Part shown: piece by piece, positions 17,509 through 27,559 of the stretch
Position numbering within the stretch: position 1 is the stretch's first letter
Layout: each line of letters opens with the position of its first letter
Origin: Reyranella soli
GTDB taxonomy: Bacteria > Pseudomonadota > Alphaproteobacteria > Reyranellales > Reyranellaceae
DNA: 43,596 nt
NCBI RefSeq assembly: GCF_007992495.1
Contig: NZ_BKAJ01000121.1
Span: 1-43,596, forward strand
Reading direction: 5' to 3'
Notes under the pieces: generated by a model
Database searches by the model: none
The model's input: the letters and a program-made list of their open reading frames with translations, nothing else
What the model was told of the DNA's origin: nothing
Position numbers and translations under genes: made by a program

Positions 17509-18795
17509 ATGGCCGCGCCGCGCCCGTCCAAGACCCGCATCGGCAACCACGTGCTCCGGCCCGAGACCTTGATGCTGAGCTACGGCTACGACCCGATGCT
17601 GTCGGAAGGCGCGGTCAAGCCGCCGGTCTTCCTGACCTCGACCTTCGTGTTCGGCTCGGCCGAGGAAGGCCGCGACTTCTTCGACTACACCGCAGGACGC
17701 AAGAAGCCACCCGAAGGCACCGGCGCCGGCCTCGTCTATTCGCGCTTCAACCATCCCAACAGCGAGATCGTCGAGGACCGGCTCGCCGTCTACGAAGGCG
17801 CGGAATCTTGCGTGCTGTTCTCCTCCGGCATGTCGGCGATCTCGACGACCATCCTCGCCTTCGCCCGGCCGGGCGACGTCATCCTGCACTCCCAGCCGCT
17901 CTACGGCGGAACGGAAACGCTGCTGGCGCGCACCATGGCGGACTTCAATATCGCCGCCGTCGGCTTCGTCGATGGCGTGAGCGAGCCGGCCGTCCGCGCC
18001 GCCGTGCAGGAGGCGCGCGGCAAGGGGCGGATATCGGTCATCATGATCGAGACGCCAGCCAATCCGACCAATACGCTGGTCGACATCAAGCTCCTGGCGA
18101 GAATCGCCGACGAGATCGGGGCGGCCCAGGGCTTTCGACCCGTTCTGGTCTGCGACAACACCCTGCTCGGCCCGGTGTTCCAGCGCCCTCTCGACCACGG
18201 CGCCGACGTCTCGGTCTACTCGCTGACCAAGTATGTCGGCGGCCATTCCGATCTCATCGCCGGTGCCGCTTTGGGGTCGAAGGCGACCATCGCGCCGATC
18301 AAGGCGCTGCGGGGCAGCGTCGGCACGAACCTCGACCCCCACTCCTGCTGGATGCTGGGCCGTTCGCTCGAGACGCTGGGTCTTCGGATGGAGCGTTCGA
18401 ATACCAATGCCCGGCTCGTTGCAGAATATCTGCGCGACCATCCCAAGGTCGACAAGGTGCACTACCTGGCTTTCCTGGACGAGGGGTCGGAAGCACAGGC
18501 CGTCTTCGCCCGGCAGTGCACGGGGCCGGGCTCGACCTTCTCCTTCGACATCAAGGGTGGAGAGAAGCAGGCCTTCGCGTTCCTGAATGCCCTGCAGATC
18601 TTCAAGCTGGCGGTCAGCCTCGGCGGCACCGAATCGCTCGCCAGCCACCCCGCCGCCATGACGCACTCCGGCGTTCCGGTCGCGGTGCGCGACCGTATCG
18701 GCGTACTCGATACGACGATCCGCCTGTCGGTCGGCATCGAACATCCCGATGATTTGATCGCCGACCTGACGCAGGCCCTGGCGGCGATTGCGTAG
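17509..18795 (+). CDS. PLP-dependent transsulfuration enzyme (cystathionine gamma-synthase/methionine gamma-lyase family)
   Basis: A 428-residue Cys/Met-metabolism enzyme. The PLP lysine is in SLTKYVGGHSD, and FSSGMSAIS and the SRFNHPNSEIVEDRLA block give the phosphate-binding and substrate regions. The start at 17509 has AGGAGA 6 nt upstream; the longer frame to 17449 lacks one. It resembles an extended cystathionine gamma-synthase-like subgroup, with an insert RKKPPEGTGAG before the SRFNHP block. It is separate in sequence from MetZ at 34966-36174 and has no riboswitch. Reaction could be a gamma-elimination or gamma-replacement; I cannot decide. Confidence 0.9.
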   Translation: MAAPRPSKTRIGNHVLRPETLMLSYGYDPMLSEGAVKPPVFLTSTFVFGSAEEGRDFFDYTAGRKKPPEGTGAGLVYSRFNHPNSEIVEDRLAVYEGAESCVLFSSGMSAISTTILAFARPGDVILHSQPLYGGTETLLARTMADFNIAAVGFVDGVSEPAVRAAVQEARGKGRISVIMIETPANPTNTLVDIKLLARIADEIGAAQGFRPVLVCDNTLLGPVFQRPLDHGADVSVYSLTKYVGGHSDLIAGAALGSKATIAPIKALRGSVGTNLDPHSCWMLGRSLETLGLRMERSNTNARLVAEYLRDHPKVDKVHYLAFLDEGSEAQAVFARQCTGPGSTFSFDIKGGEKQAFAFLNALQIFKLAVSLGGTESLASHPAAMTHSGVPVAVRDRIGVLDTTIRLSVGIEHPDDLIADLTQALAAIA

Positions 18796-18871
18796 AGCGA
18801 TTTACGCTTCGACGGCGTGAATAGACCTTGGCATGGGGCGTGCAGCGCCGATTGTCATCGATGGAGGCATC

Positions 18872-20386
18872 ATGAGACTGACAATTCGCCGTGCCGCTTT
18901 TGCCCTCGCCTTCTGCCTCGCGGCCGGCACTTCCTTCGCGCAGGGCAACCTGCGCATCGGCCTGGGCGATGATCCGGACGGCCTCGACCCGACGACGTCA
19001 CGCTTCTACACCACGCGCATCGTCTTCGCCGCGCTCTGCGACAAGCTGTTCGACATCGACGACAAGGGCGGGATCGTCCCCCAACTGGCGCTGGGCTCCG
19101 AGACCTCGGCCGACGGCAAGACGGTCACGATCAAGCTGCGCCCCGGCGTGAAGTTCCACGACGGCGAACCGGCCGACGCCGCCGCCGCCAAGTACAGCCT
19201 CGAGCGACACATGAACATGAAGGGCTCGTTCCGCAAGCCCGAGCTCGCCGCGGTCGACACCGTCGATGTCGTCGACCCGCTGACCGTGAAGCTCAACCTC
19301 AAGCAGCCCTTCTCGCCGCTGCTCGCCCAGCTCACCGATCGCGCCGGCATGCTGGTCTCGCCCAAGGCCGCCGAGGCCGCCGGCGACAAGTTCGCCCTGA
19401 AGCCGGTCTGCGCCGGTGCCTACAAGTTCGTGGAGCGCATCCCGCAGGACAAGATCGTCCTCGAGAAGTTCCCCGACTACTGGAACAAGGAGCATGTCTT
19501 CGTCGACAGGATCACCTACCTGCCGATCGTCGACTCCACGGTGCGTCTGGCCAACCTGCGCTCGGGCGGGCTCGACCTGATGGAGCGGCTGCTCGCCACC
19601 GACATCAAGACGGTGCGCGACGATCCCAAGCTCAAGCTCAGCAAGGCGGTGTCGCTGGGCTTCTGGGCGCTGCTGGTCAACGTTGCCAACGGACCCAAGG
19701 CCGACAATCCGCTGGGCAAGGACCCGCGCGTACGCCAGGCCTTCGAGCTCTCGATCGACCGCGAGGCGATCAACCAGGTCGTGTTCAATGGCGAGTTCGT
19801 GCCGGGCAACCAGTGGGTCAACCCGCAGAGCCCGTGGTACATGAAGGACTTCCCGATCCCCAAGCGTGACATCGCCAAGGCGAAGGCGCTCCTGAAGGAA
19901 GCTGGCATCACCGGTCGCATCCCGATCGACTACATGGTCGCGAACAATCCGGAGCTGCGCCAGGTCGCCGAGGTGCTGCAGTCGATGGTGGCCGAAGCGG
20001 GCTTCGACCTGAAGATCCGGGTGGTCGAGGCGGCGACCGGGCTCAAGGCCGCCGAGGACGGCGACTTCCAGCTCTACGAGAACACCTGGAGCGGCCGCGT
20101 CGATCCCGACGGCAACACCGTGCTGTACCAGATGTGCGGCTCGCCGCTGAACACCGGCCGCTATTGCGACAAGGAGGTCGACGAGTGGCACAAGGAGGCA
20201 CGCGCCTCGGGCGGCCTCGCCACGCGCAAGAAGGCCTACGAGAAGATCGCGGGCAAGTTCCTGTCCAGCGGCTGGATGATCTACGTCTACCATCCCAACT
20301 ACCTGATCGCCCACACTGCGCGACTCGAGGGCTTCAAGCCCTATCCGGACGGCCTGATCCGCGTCATGGACGTGAAGCTGAAGTAG
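18872..20386 (+). CDS. ABC transporter substrate-binding protein, family 5 (peptide/opine type), copy 1
   Basis: A 504-residue periplasmic receptor. The signal peptide MRLTIRRAAFALAFCLAAG ends at TSFAQ-G, and the mature protein opens NLRIGLGDDPDGLDPT. RPGVKFHDGEPADAAAAKYS is the standard family-5 block. GGAGG precedes the ATG at 18872. It is nearly collinear, with equal length, with the gene at 20507-22021, so the pair is a tandem duplication. No permease or ATPase lies nearby. Ligand unknown: di- or oligopeptides, glutathione, opines or nickel chelates are all possible. Confidence 0.93.
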   Translation: MRLTIRRAAFALAFCLAAGTSFAQGNLRIGLGDDPDGLDPTTSRFYTTRIVFAALCDKLFDIDDKGGIVPQLALGSETSADGKTVTIKLRPGVKFHDGEPADAAAAKYSLERHMNMKGSFRKPELAAVDTVDVVDPLTVKLNLKQPFSPLLAQLTDRAGMLVSPKAAEAAGDKFALKPVCAGAYKFVERIPQDKIVLEKFPDYWNKEHVFVDRITYLPIVDSTVRLANLRSGGLDLMERLLATDIKTVRDDPKLKLSKAVSLGFWALLVNVANGPKADNPLGKDPRVRQAFELSIDREAINQVVFNGEFVPGNQWVNPQSPWYMKDFPIPKRDIAKAKALLKEAGITGRIPIDYMVANNPELRQVAEVLQSMVAEAGFDLKIRVVEAATGLKAAEDGDFQLYENTWSGRVDPDGNTVLYQMCGSPLNTGRYCDKEVDEWHKEARASGGLATRKKAYEKIAGKFLSSGWMIYVYHPNYLIAHTARLEGFKPYPDGLIRVMDVKLK

Positions 20387-20417
20387 CGAATGGCATGGCG
20401 TGTGCAACACGTACCTT

Positions 20418-20486
20418 GTCATCCCGAGCGAAGCGAGGGACCCTTGATCGGCATCGCTAAAGGTCCCTCGCTTCGCTCGGGATGAC
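20418..20486 (+). repeat. Family A dispersed palindrome, copy 2
   Basis: A 69-bp inverted repeat with perfect 25-bp arms starting GTCATCCCGAGCGAAGCGAG and a loop of about 19 nt. It is 31 nt after the stop of the first binding-protein gene and 20 nt before the second. It carries AAG where copy 1 has CAG, matched by a change in the opposite arm. Confidence 0.92.
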
Positions 20487-20506
20487 AGCGTGTTTGGGGG
20501 AAATGC

Positions 20507-22021
20507 ATGAGACAGATAGTCCGCGCGACCGCCTTGGCATTCGCACTGTCGTTGGCTGCCGGCACCGCCTTCGCCCAGGGCCACCTGCGCATCGGCATCG
20601 GCGATGATCCCGACGTGCTCGATCCGTCGCTGTCGCGCACCTACACGGCGCGCATCGTCTTCGCTGCGTTGTGTGACAAGCTGTTCGACATCGACGAGAA
20701 GGCCAACATCGTCCCGCAGCTTGCGACCGGCCACGAGGTCTCGGCCGACGGCAAGACGGTGACGATCAAGCTGCGCTCGGGCGTGAAGTTCCATGACGGC
20801 GAGGTCTTCGACGCGGCGGCGGCCAAGTACAGTCTCGACCGTCATCTCAACATGAAGGGCTCGTTCCGCAAGCCCGAGCTCGCCCAGGTCGACACGGTCG
20901 AGGTGGTCGATCCCGCGACCATCAAGCTCAACCTCAAGACGCCCTTCTCGCCCCTGCTGGCGCAGCTCACCGACCGCGCCGGCATGATGGTCTCGCCCAA
21001 GGCGGCCGAGGCCAGCGGCGACAAGTTCGGCCTGAAGCCGGTCTGCGCCGGCCCCTACAAGTTCGTCGAACGCGTCCAGCAGGACCGCATCGTGGTCGAG
21101 AAGTTCGCCGACTACTGGAACAAGGACCAGGTCTTCGTCGGCAAGATCACTTACCTGCCGATCGTCGACGCCACGGTGCGGCTGGCCAACCTGCGCTCGG
21201 GCGGGCTCGACATGATGGAGCGCGTGCTCGCCACCGACATCAAGACCGTGCGCGACGATTCCAGGCTCAAGCTCAGCAAGGCGGTGTCGATCGGCTGGTT
21301 CGGCCTGCTGGTCAACGTCGACAACGGACCCAAGGCCAACAACCCGTTGGGCAAGGATGCCCGCGTGCGCCAGGCCTTCGACCTCGCGATCGACCGCGAG
21401 GCGCTGAACCAGGTCGTGTTCAACGGCGAATTCGTGCCGGGCAACCAGTGGGTCAACCCACAGAACTACTACTATCAATCGAAATTCCCCGTACCCAAGC
21501 GCGACATCGCCAAGTCCAAGGCGCTCCTGAAGGAGGCGGGTGTCAGCGGACGCATCCCGATCGACTTCATGGTCAGCAACACGCCCGAGACGCGCGCGGT
21601 CGCCGAGGTCGTGCAGTCGATGGTGGCCGAGGCCGGCTTCGACCTGAAGATCCGCGTCACCGAAGTCGCCACGGCGCTGAAGCAGGCCGAGGACGGCGAC
21701 TTCCAGCTCTACATGAACACCTGGAGCGGCCGCATCGATCCCGACGGCAATTCGGTGATCTACCAGATGTGCGGTGCGCCTCAGAACATGGGCAAATACT
21801 GCAGCAAGGAGGTCGATTCGCTGCACCAGGAGGCGCGCGCCGTCACCGATCCGGCCGCCCGCAAGGCGATCTACGAGAAGCTGGCCGAGAAGTTCCTGTC
21901 GGACGGCTGGATCTTCTACCTCTATCACCCGCAGTATCTGATCGCCCACACCAACAAGCTCGATGGCTTCAAGCCGATGCCCGACGGCCTGCTGCGCGTG
22001 ACGGGGGTGAAGCTGAAGTAG
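20507..22021 (+). CDS. ABC transporter substrate-binding protein, family 5, copy 2
   Basis: A 504-residue paralogue of the preceding gene, with a signal peptide (FALSLAAGTAFAQG) and the same RSGVKFHDGE and GFDLKIRV blocks. Identity is high throughout by eye with no clear gaps, but the ligand-facing stretches vary (for example SPWYMKDF against NYYYQSKF), which hints at changed specificity. The ATG at 20507 follows copy 2 of the family A palindrome. The gene ends 1 nt before a long family B palindrome. It shares no membrane partner in the window. Could be co-transcribed with copy 1. Confidence 0.93.
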   Translation: MRQIVRATALAFALSLAAGTAFAQGHLRIGIGDDPDVLDPSLSRTYTARIVFAALCDKLFDIDEKANIVPQLATGHEVSADGKTVTIKLRSGVKFHDGEVFDAAAAKYSLDRHLNMKGSFRKPELAQVDTVEVVDPATIKLNLKTPFSPLLAQLTDRAGMMVSPKAAEASGDKFGLKPVCAGPYKFVERVQQDRIVVEKFADYWNKDQVFVGKITYLPIVDATVRLANLRSGGLDMMERVLATDIKTVRDDSRLKLSKAVSIGWFGLLVNVDNGPKANNPLGKDARVRQAFDLAIDREALNQVVFNGEFVPGNQWVNPQNYYYQSKFPVPKRDIAKSKALLKEAGVSGRIPIDFMVSNTPETRAVAEVVQSMVAEAGFDLKIRVTEVATALKQAEDGDFQLYMNTWSGRIDPDGNSVIYQMCGAPQNMGKYCSKEVDSLHQEARAVTDPAARKAIYEKLAEKFLSDGWIFYLYHPQYLIAHTNKLDGFKPMPDGLLRVTGVKLK

Positions 22022-22022
22022 T

Positions 22023-22127
22023 CTTGCCGGACCGCGGGCCTCCAGGCCCGCTCAAATTCTTCCAGACCGCGAGTGTCCCGCTCGCTCATGCGCATGAGCG
22101 GGCCTGGAGGCCCGCGGTCCGGGCAAG
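22023..22127. repeat. Family B dispersed palindrome, copy 1 (long, composite)
   Basis: A 105-bp inverted repeat with arms of 32-33 nt: CTTGCCGGACCGCGGGCCTC and its complement, with one extra C in the right arm. Between the arms is a second CTTCCAGACCGCG half-element, so it looks nested. It lies between convergent genes, 1 nt after the binding-protein stop and 7 nt from the methyltransferase stop. Confidence 0.9.
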
Positions 22128-22134
22128 AGAAGAT

Positions 22135-23157
22135 TCACGGCTTCCGCGCGCGCGTCAGTGCGGTGATCTCGGCCAGCATCGGCTCGGTACCGTCGACGGC
22201 GAAGCCGGCGTCATTCAGGCAACGCTCGACGAAGCCCGGTGACAGGCACTCCGCCTCTGGATTGTCCGGGAGGGAGGCGAGCAGGTACCAGGCGGCGAAG
22301 GCCGGGCCCGCGTGGTCGTCGTCGACCATGAAATCATGGACTAGTACCAGACCGCCCGGCTTCAGGGCGTCGAAGGCGCGGCTCGCCAGGGTGCGGATGT
22401 CGTTGCCACCGACAGCGCTCCACACATAGGACATCAGCACCACGTCCTGGTCGCGCGGCCATGGCGTGCTGAGCGCGTTGCCAGCCACGTGGCTCACCCG
22501 GTCAGCCATGGCGGCCTCGGCGGCGTAGCGGCGGGCGGTTTCGACGGTCTGCGGGAAGTCGAGGATGGTGGCCCTGAGCTTGGGGTTCTTGCGCAGGAAC
22601 GCGAGCGTATAGGCGCCGCTGCCACCGCCGACATCGAGGAACGTCCTGGCGTCGCCGAGATCGACGCGCCGCGCCATGAGCTGCGCAGGGCCGAGCGAGC
22701 CCGCATGCTGGGCTTTGCTGAAGGCCTCGCCGCCGACCCCGCTCTCGGAATAGACGATACCCTCGTAAAAACCCTTGTCGGGAAAGATGCGTTCGCCACG
22801 CATCGCCTTCCCGAGATGGCGCAAGCCCTCGTAGAGGAAGCCGCCGTTCACGACGCTGATGTAGTCGCGGAAATCGCCCGGCGCGCCGGCGACAAGGTAG
22901 GTCGCTGCGGCCGGCGAATTGCCAAACGCGCCGTCGGTCTCGGTGACAAGGCCCGCTGTCTTCAATGCGGTGAGCAACGTCCGCAGGCGGTTGGGCGCCA
23001 CGCCAGTTGCGCCAGCGAGCGCATCGAGGTCGGTCACGCCACCGGCGATGCGCGTGAAAAGATCGAGATCGACCGCGGCAAACAGCGCCTTCGAGGCGAT
23101 GAAGCCGTAGGTCAGCGCCGAAATCTGGCGCACGTCGTCGAGCGGCTTGACGGTCAT
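22135..23157 (-). CDS. SAM-dependent methyltransferase, O-methyltransferase family 2-like
   Basis: A 340-residue protein. The N-terminal winged-helix dimerisation region (residues about 1-100) is followed by the SAM motif FLDVGGGSGAYTLAFL, the acidic ILDFP loop and a VLVHDFMVDDDH segment. This matches hydroxyneurosporene or acetylserotonin-type O-methyltransferases. The ATG at 23157 overlaps the stop of the quinone-oxidoreductase gene by 4 bp, so the pair is co-translated. The longer open frame upstream is a shadow. Acceptor substrate unknown, perhaps a quinone or phenolic compound given its partner (inference). Confidence 0.9.
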   Translation of the reverse strand: MTVKPLDDVRQISALTYGFIASKALFAAVDLDLFTRIAGGVTDLDALAGATGVAPNRLRTLLTALKTAGLVTETDGAFGNSPAAATYLVAGAPGDFRDYISVVNGGFLYEGLRHLGKAMRGERIFPDKGFYEGIVYSESGVGGEAFSKAQHAGSLGPAQLMARRVDLGDARTFLDVGGGSGAYTLAFLRKNPKLRATILDFPQTVETARRYAAEAAMADRVSHVAGNALSTPWPRDQDVVLMSYVWSAVGGNDIRTLASRAFDALKPGGLVLVHDFMVDDDHAGPAFAAWYLLASLPDNPEAECLSPGFVERCLNDAGFAVDGTEPMLAEITALTRARKP

Positions 23158-24134
23158 GAGCGTATCGTGACGACGACGCGGCCGGTGGCAGTGCGCTCGC
23201 CGATCGCCGCCATGGCCCGACGGATCTCCGTCATCGGCACGGTCAGGCCGACATGAGGACGGAGCTTGCCCGCCTCGATCAGCTCCATGATCGTCTCCTT
23301 GGCCTGCCGCGCCGCTTCGGGCTCGCGATCCTCCCAAGCGCCGGCGAAGACGCCGACCACGGAGAAGTTCTTGAGCAGCGGCAGGTTCATGGCGAGCTTC
23401 GGCACTTCGCCGCCGACGAAGCCGATCGGCAGCAACCGGCCGCGCCACGCCATCGACCGAGCGAGCTGTTCGAACAGCGCGCCGCCAACATTGTCGAAGC
23501 AGACGTCGATGCCGCGGCTGCCGGTCAGCTCGCCGAGCCTCTTGCGCACGTCCTCTTTCGCATAGTTCAGGACGTGCTTCACGCCGCGCGCCCTGAGCGC
23601 CGCAACATGGCCCTCCGAGCCGATGGCGGCGATCACCTCGCCGCCGAGATGCAGGGCGACATCGACCGCCGCCATGCCGACGCCGCCACCCGCACCGGTG
23701 ACGACGACGGTCTCACCCTTCGCCAGCAAAGCCCGATCAGCGAGGGCGTACCAGGCGGTGTCGTAGCTATGGATGACGGTTGCGCCGACCTCGAAGGAGA
23801 CACCGTCGGGCAGGCGTGCAGCCTTCCACTCCTTGGCGACCATGCGCTCGCCCATGCCGCCGATCCAGTTCAGGCAGGCAACCCGATCGCCGACGCGGAA
23901 GCGCGTGACCTTGTCGCCCAGCCCGACAACGACGCCTGCGGCTTCCGTTCCCGGCACGAACGGCGTGGGTGGCCGCATCTGATAGCCGCCCGACACCAGC
24001 AGGCGGTCCATGTAGGTCACCGAGGCGGCATGGACCTCGATCAGGATCTCGTCGGCCGCCGGCACCGGCTCCGACGCCTCGCCGATCTCCAGGCGATCCG
24101 GACCGGAAAACTCGCGACAAATGACGGCTTTCAT
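23154..24134 (-). CDS. Quinone oxidoreductase, MDR superfamily (zinc-free)
   Basis: A 326-residue NADPH-dependent oxidoreductase. It starts MKAVICREFSGPDRLEIGE, has VTGAGGGVGMAAVDVA for nucleotide binding and lacks the zinc-ligand cysteines of alcohol dehydrogenases. It is likely to reduce quinones or enoyl compounds. It overlaps the methyltransferase start. A perfect 17-bp palindrome lies 23 nt upstream of its start and may be its operator. Confidence 0.92.
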   Translation of the reverse strand: MKAVICREFSGPDRLEIGEASEPVPAADEILIEVHAASVTYMDRLLVSGGYQMRPPTPFVPGTEAAGVVVGLGDKVTRFRVGDRVACLNWIGGMGERMVAKEWKAARLPDGVSFEVGATVIHSYDTAWYALADRALLAKGETVVVTGAGGGVGMAAVDVALHLGGEVIAAIGSEGHVAALRARGVKHVLNYAKEDVRKRLGELTGSRGIDVCFDNVGGALFEQLARSMAWRGRLLPIGFVGGEVPKLAMNLPLLKNFSVVGVFAGAWEDREPEAARQAKETIMELIEAGKLRPHVGLTVPMTEIRRAMAAIGERTATGRVVVTIRS

Positions 24135-24157
24135 CTGGCCTCCCGCAAGGGGGGCGC

Positions 24158-24174
24158 ATGTTCGCGGCGAACAT
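24158..24174. promoter_or_regulatory. Perfect 17-bp palindrome upstream of the quinone oxidoreductase
   Basis: ATGTTCGC-G-GCGAACAT is a perfect 8-1-8 palindrome 23 nt before the quinone oxidoreductase start codon. It has the size of an operator for a dimeric regulator. The cognate regulator is not obvious; the TetR gene of the next operon has a different site. Confidence 0.5.
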
Positions 24175-24222
24175 CGCGACGCGCAACAAAAGGAATCGGT
24201 CAGGCGAAGTCTCGTTCAATCA

Positions 24223-24245
24223 CCTCCCCCGTCTTACGGGGGAGG
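24223..24245 (-). terminator. Perfect GC-rich hairpin after the acyl-CoA synthetase reading frame
   Basis: CCTCCCCCGT-CTT-ACGGGGGAGG gives a perfect 10-bp stem starting 2 nt after the stop of the synthetase. It probably ends or protects the TetR-operon transcript. The minus-strand downstream sequence is not a U-run, so a standard intrinsic terminator is uncertain. Confidence 0.5.
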
Positions 24246-24247
24246 AG

Positions 24248-25881
<1,634 letters not shown>

Positions 25882-25891
25882 GCGGTCTCCG

Positions 25892-26794
25892 TCAGGCGAA
25901 GCTGAAGCCCATGGTGCGGCCGTAGTAGTGCAGGCCGCCATCCTGGACGATCAGCGACAGGGCGATGTCGTCATCGCCCACGGCGCCGTCGACCTTCGGC
26001 GCGTTGCGATGGTCGTGGGCGGCGCCGGCCGGAGTCAGCAAGGTCACGTGCCGCGTCCACGGGAAGGTGCGGCCGCCGATGGTCGAGGCGCAGTGCGCCT
26101 CGCGCAGGGAGAGCACCAGGGCGGCGGCGTTGTGGCGATGCGGCCGCTGCTCCTCGCCCGGACGCACGGCATTCAGGGTCAGCGTCATCGCCGGCAGGCA
26201 GGTGCCCAGCCGCTCGGTGCGTGCGCTCGCCATGAACAGGGCGCGGCCCGGCGTGTCGGGCGCCATCGGCCGCTCGTAGAGCGTGCGCAGCTCGCGGGCG
26301 ATGTCCTCGGCGCGATAGTGCGTGGCCTCGATTGGCGCGCGTTCGCCGATCTCGGGCCGGACGCCCAGGAAGGCGAGCGCCGGCTCGTCGGTCGCCAGCC
26401 ACAGCACGGCATCCTCCTCGGCGAGCCACGTCGACGCGACGCCGCCCGGCAGGGCGAGCATGTCGCCCTCGCCCCAGGCCAGCGCCTGGCCGTCGCGCTC
26501 CAGCGTGCCGCGGCCGCGCAACACCGCCCAGATCTCGCCGCTCGCTGCCAGCGTGCAGGCCAGCCGCTCGCCGCGGCGGATGCGGGCATAGCGCGCCAGC
26601 ATGAAGGGCGTCGTAGCGGCATGACCGCTGCCCAGCGCCAGCGACAGGTCGAGGGCGATGAAGCCGGTCGGCGTGTCGGCCGCGAAGGCGCGGGCCGCTT
26701 CCGCGACGAAAGCCTGCGGCTCGATCGCCGTCCGCGCGATGTTGAAGCCCCGCTCAACGGGGACGTAGCGGGCGCGATCAGCATGGATCGACAT
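25892..26794 (-). CDS. Cupin-domain protein (bicupin, gentisate-dioxygenase-like)
   Basis: A 300-residue protein with two cupin modules. The first is around GEIWAVLRGRGTLERDGQAL and GDMLALPGG; the second is around EEQRPHRHNAAALVLSLRE. The histidines in RPHRHN are likely metal ligands in the second module, whereas the first module lacks an obvious HxH pair. The layout recalls gentisate 1,2-dioxygenase, but a ring-cleaving role is not proven. It sits between an SDR and an acyl-CoA synthetase, with about 10 nt to each, so it belongs to the TetR-led operon. Confidence 0.85.
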   Translation of the reverse strand: MSIHADRARYVPVERGFNIARTAIEPQAFVAEAARAFAADTPTGFIALDLSLALGSGHAATTPFMLARYARIRRGERLACTLAASGEIWAVLRGRGTLERDGQALAWGEGDMLALPGGVASTWLAEEDAVLWLATDEPALAFLGVRPEIGERAPIEATHYRAEDIARELRTLYERPMAPDTPGRALFMASARTERLGTCLPAMTLTLNAVRPGEEQRPHRHNAAALVLSLREAHCASTIGGRTFPWTRHVTLLTPAGAAHDHRNAPKVDGAVGDDDIALSLIVQDGGLHYYGRTMGFSFA

Positions 26795-26806
26795 GACGTA
26801 CTCCCT

Positions 26807-27559
26807 TCACAGCGCCATGAAGCCGCCATCGGTGCACAGCACGTGTCCGACGACGAACGAGGCGGCGTCGGAGGCGAGCCAGGCGACCGCCTCGGCCACC
26901 TCCTCGGGCTGGCCCATGCGTCGCAACGGCAGGCCAGCGGCAACGGCCTCCATGTCCATGATCTTCGAGGCCAGCATCATGTCGGTGACGACGCGGCCCG
27001 GCGCCACCGCATTGATGCGCACGCCGTGGGCGGCATATTCCATCGCCGCCGAGCGCATCAGCGAGATCACCGCGGCCTTTGATGCCGAGTAGAGCGCCAG
27101 GCCGGGATTGGGATTGCGCAGGCCGCTCACCGAGGTGTTCACCACGATGGCGCCGCCGCCGCGTTCCGCCATATGCCGGATCTGGTGCTGCAGGCAGAGA
27201 AAGACCGACCGCACGTTGGTATCGAAGACGCGGTCGTAGAGGCCATCGTCCTGCTCGGCGAGCGGTGCGCGCGGCTCCTGGTAGCCCGCATTGTTGAAGG
27301 CGATGTCGAGACGGCCATGGTCGGCGACGATCGTGCGGTGCAGGACGGCGATCTCGTCCGGCCGGGTGACGTCGGTGGCAATGAATCGGGCCGTCCCGCC
27401 GGCCGCCTCGACGGCAGCCACCGCCGTCTCGCCCACAGCGCGGCGGCGACCCGCGATCACCACCGTGGCGCCGCGACGCGCCAAGGCGAGCGCAGCGGCG
27501 CGTCCGATTCCGGTGGCCCCGCCCGTCACCAGGGCGACCTTGCCGTCAAAGTCCCGCAT
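26807..27559 (-). CDS. Short-chain dehydrogenase/reductase
   Basis: A 250-residue classical SDR. The cofactor motif is TGGATGIG near residue 11-18, NNAG at about 90, and the catalytic Tyr-Lys pair is in YSASK. PGRV and a C-terminal VVGHVLCTDGGF complete the family pattern. The ATG at 27559 gives a normal length, and the frame further upstream is a shadow of the dehydrogenase gene, with which it overlaps by 14 bp. It probably oxidises a hydroxyacyl or alcohol intermediate in the same operon (inference). Confidence 0.92.
   Translation of the reverse strand: MRDFDGKVALVTGGATGIGRAAALALARRGATVVIAGRRRAVGETAVAAVEAAGGTARFIATDVTRPDEIAVLHRTIVADHGRLDIAFNNAGYQEPRAPLAEQDDGLYDRVFDTNVRSVFLCLQHQIRHMAERGGGAIVVNTSVSGLRNPNPGLALYSASKAAVISLMRSAAMEYAAHGVRINAVAPGRVVTDMMLASKIMDMEAVAAGLPLRRMGQPEEVAEAVAWLASDAASFVVGHVLCTDGGFMAL

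Noticed and set aside
18998..21949. A 983-residue antisense open frame across both tandem binding-protein genes
   Set aside because: Open because of codon bias in GC-rich genes; no family motif, and the sense genes are intact with signal peptides.
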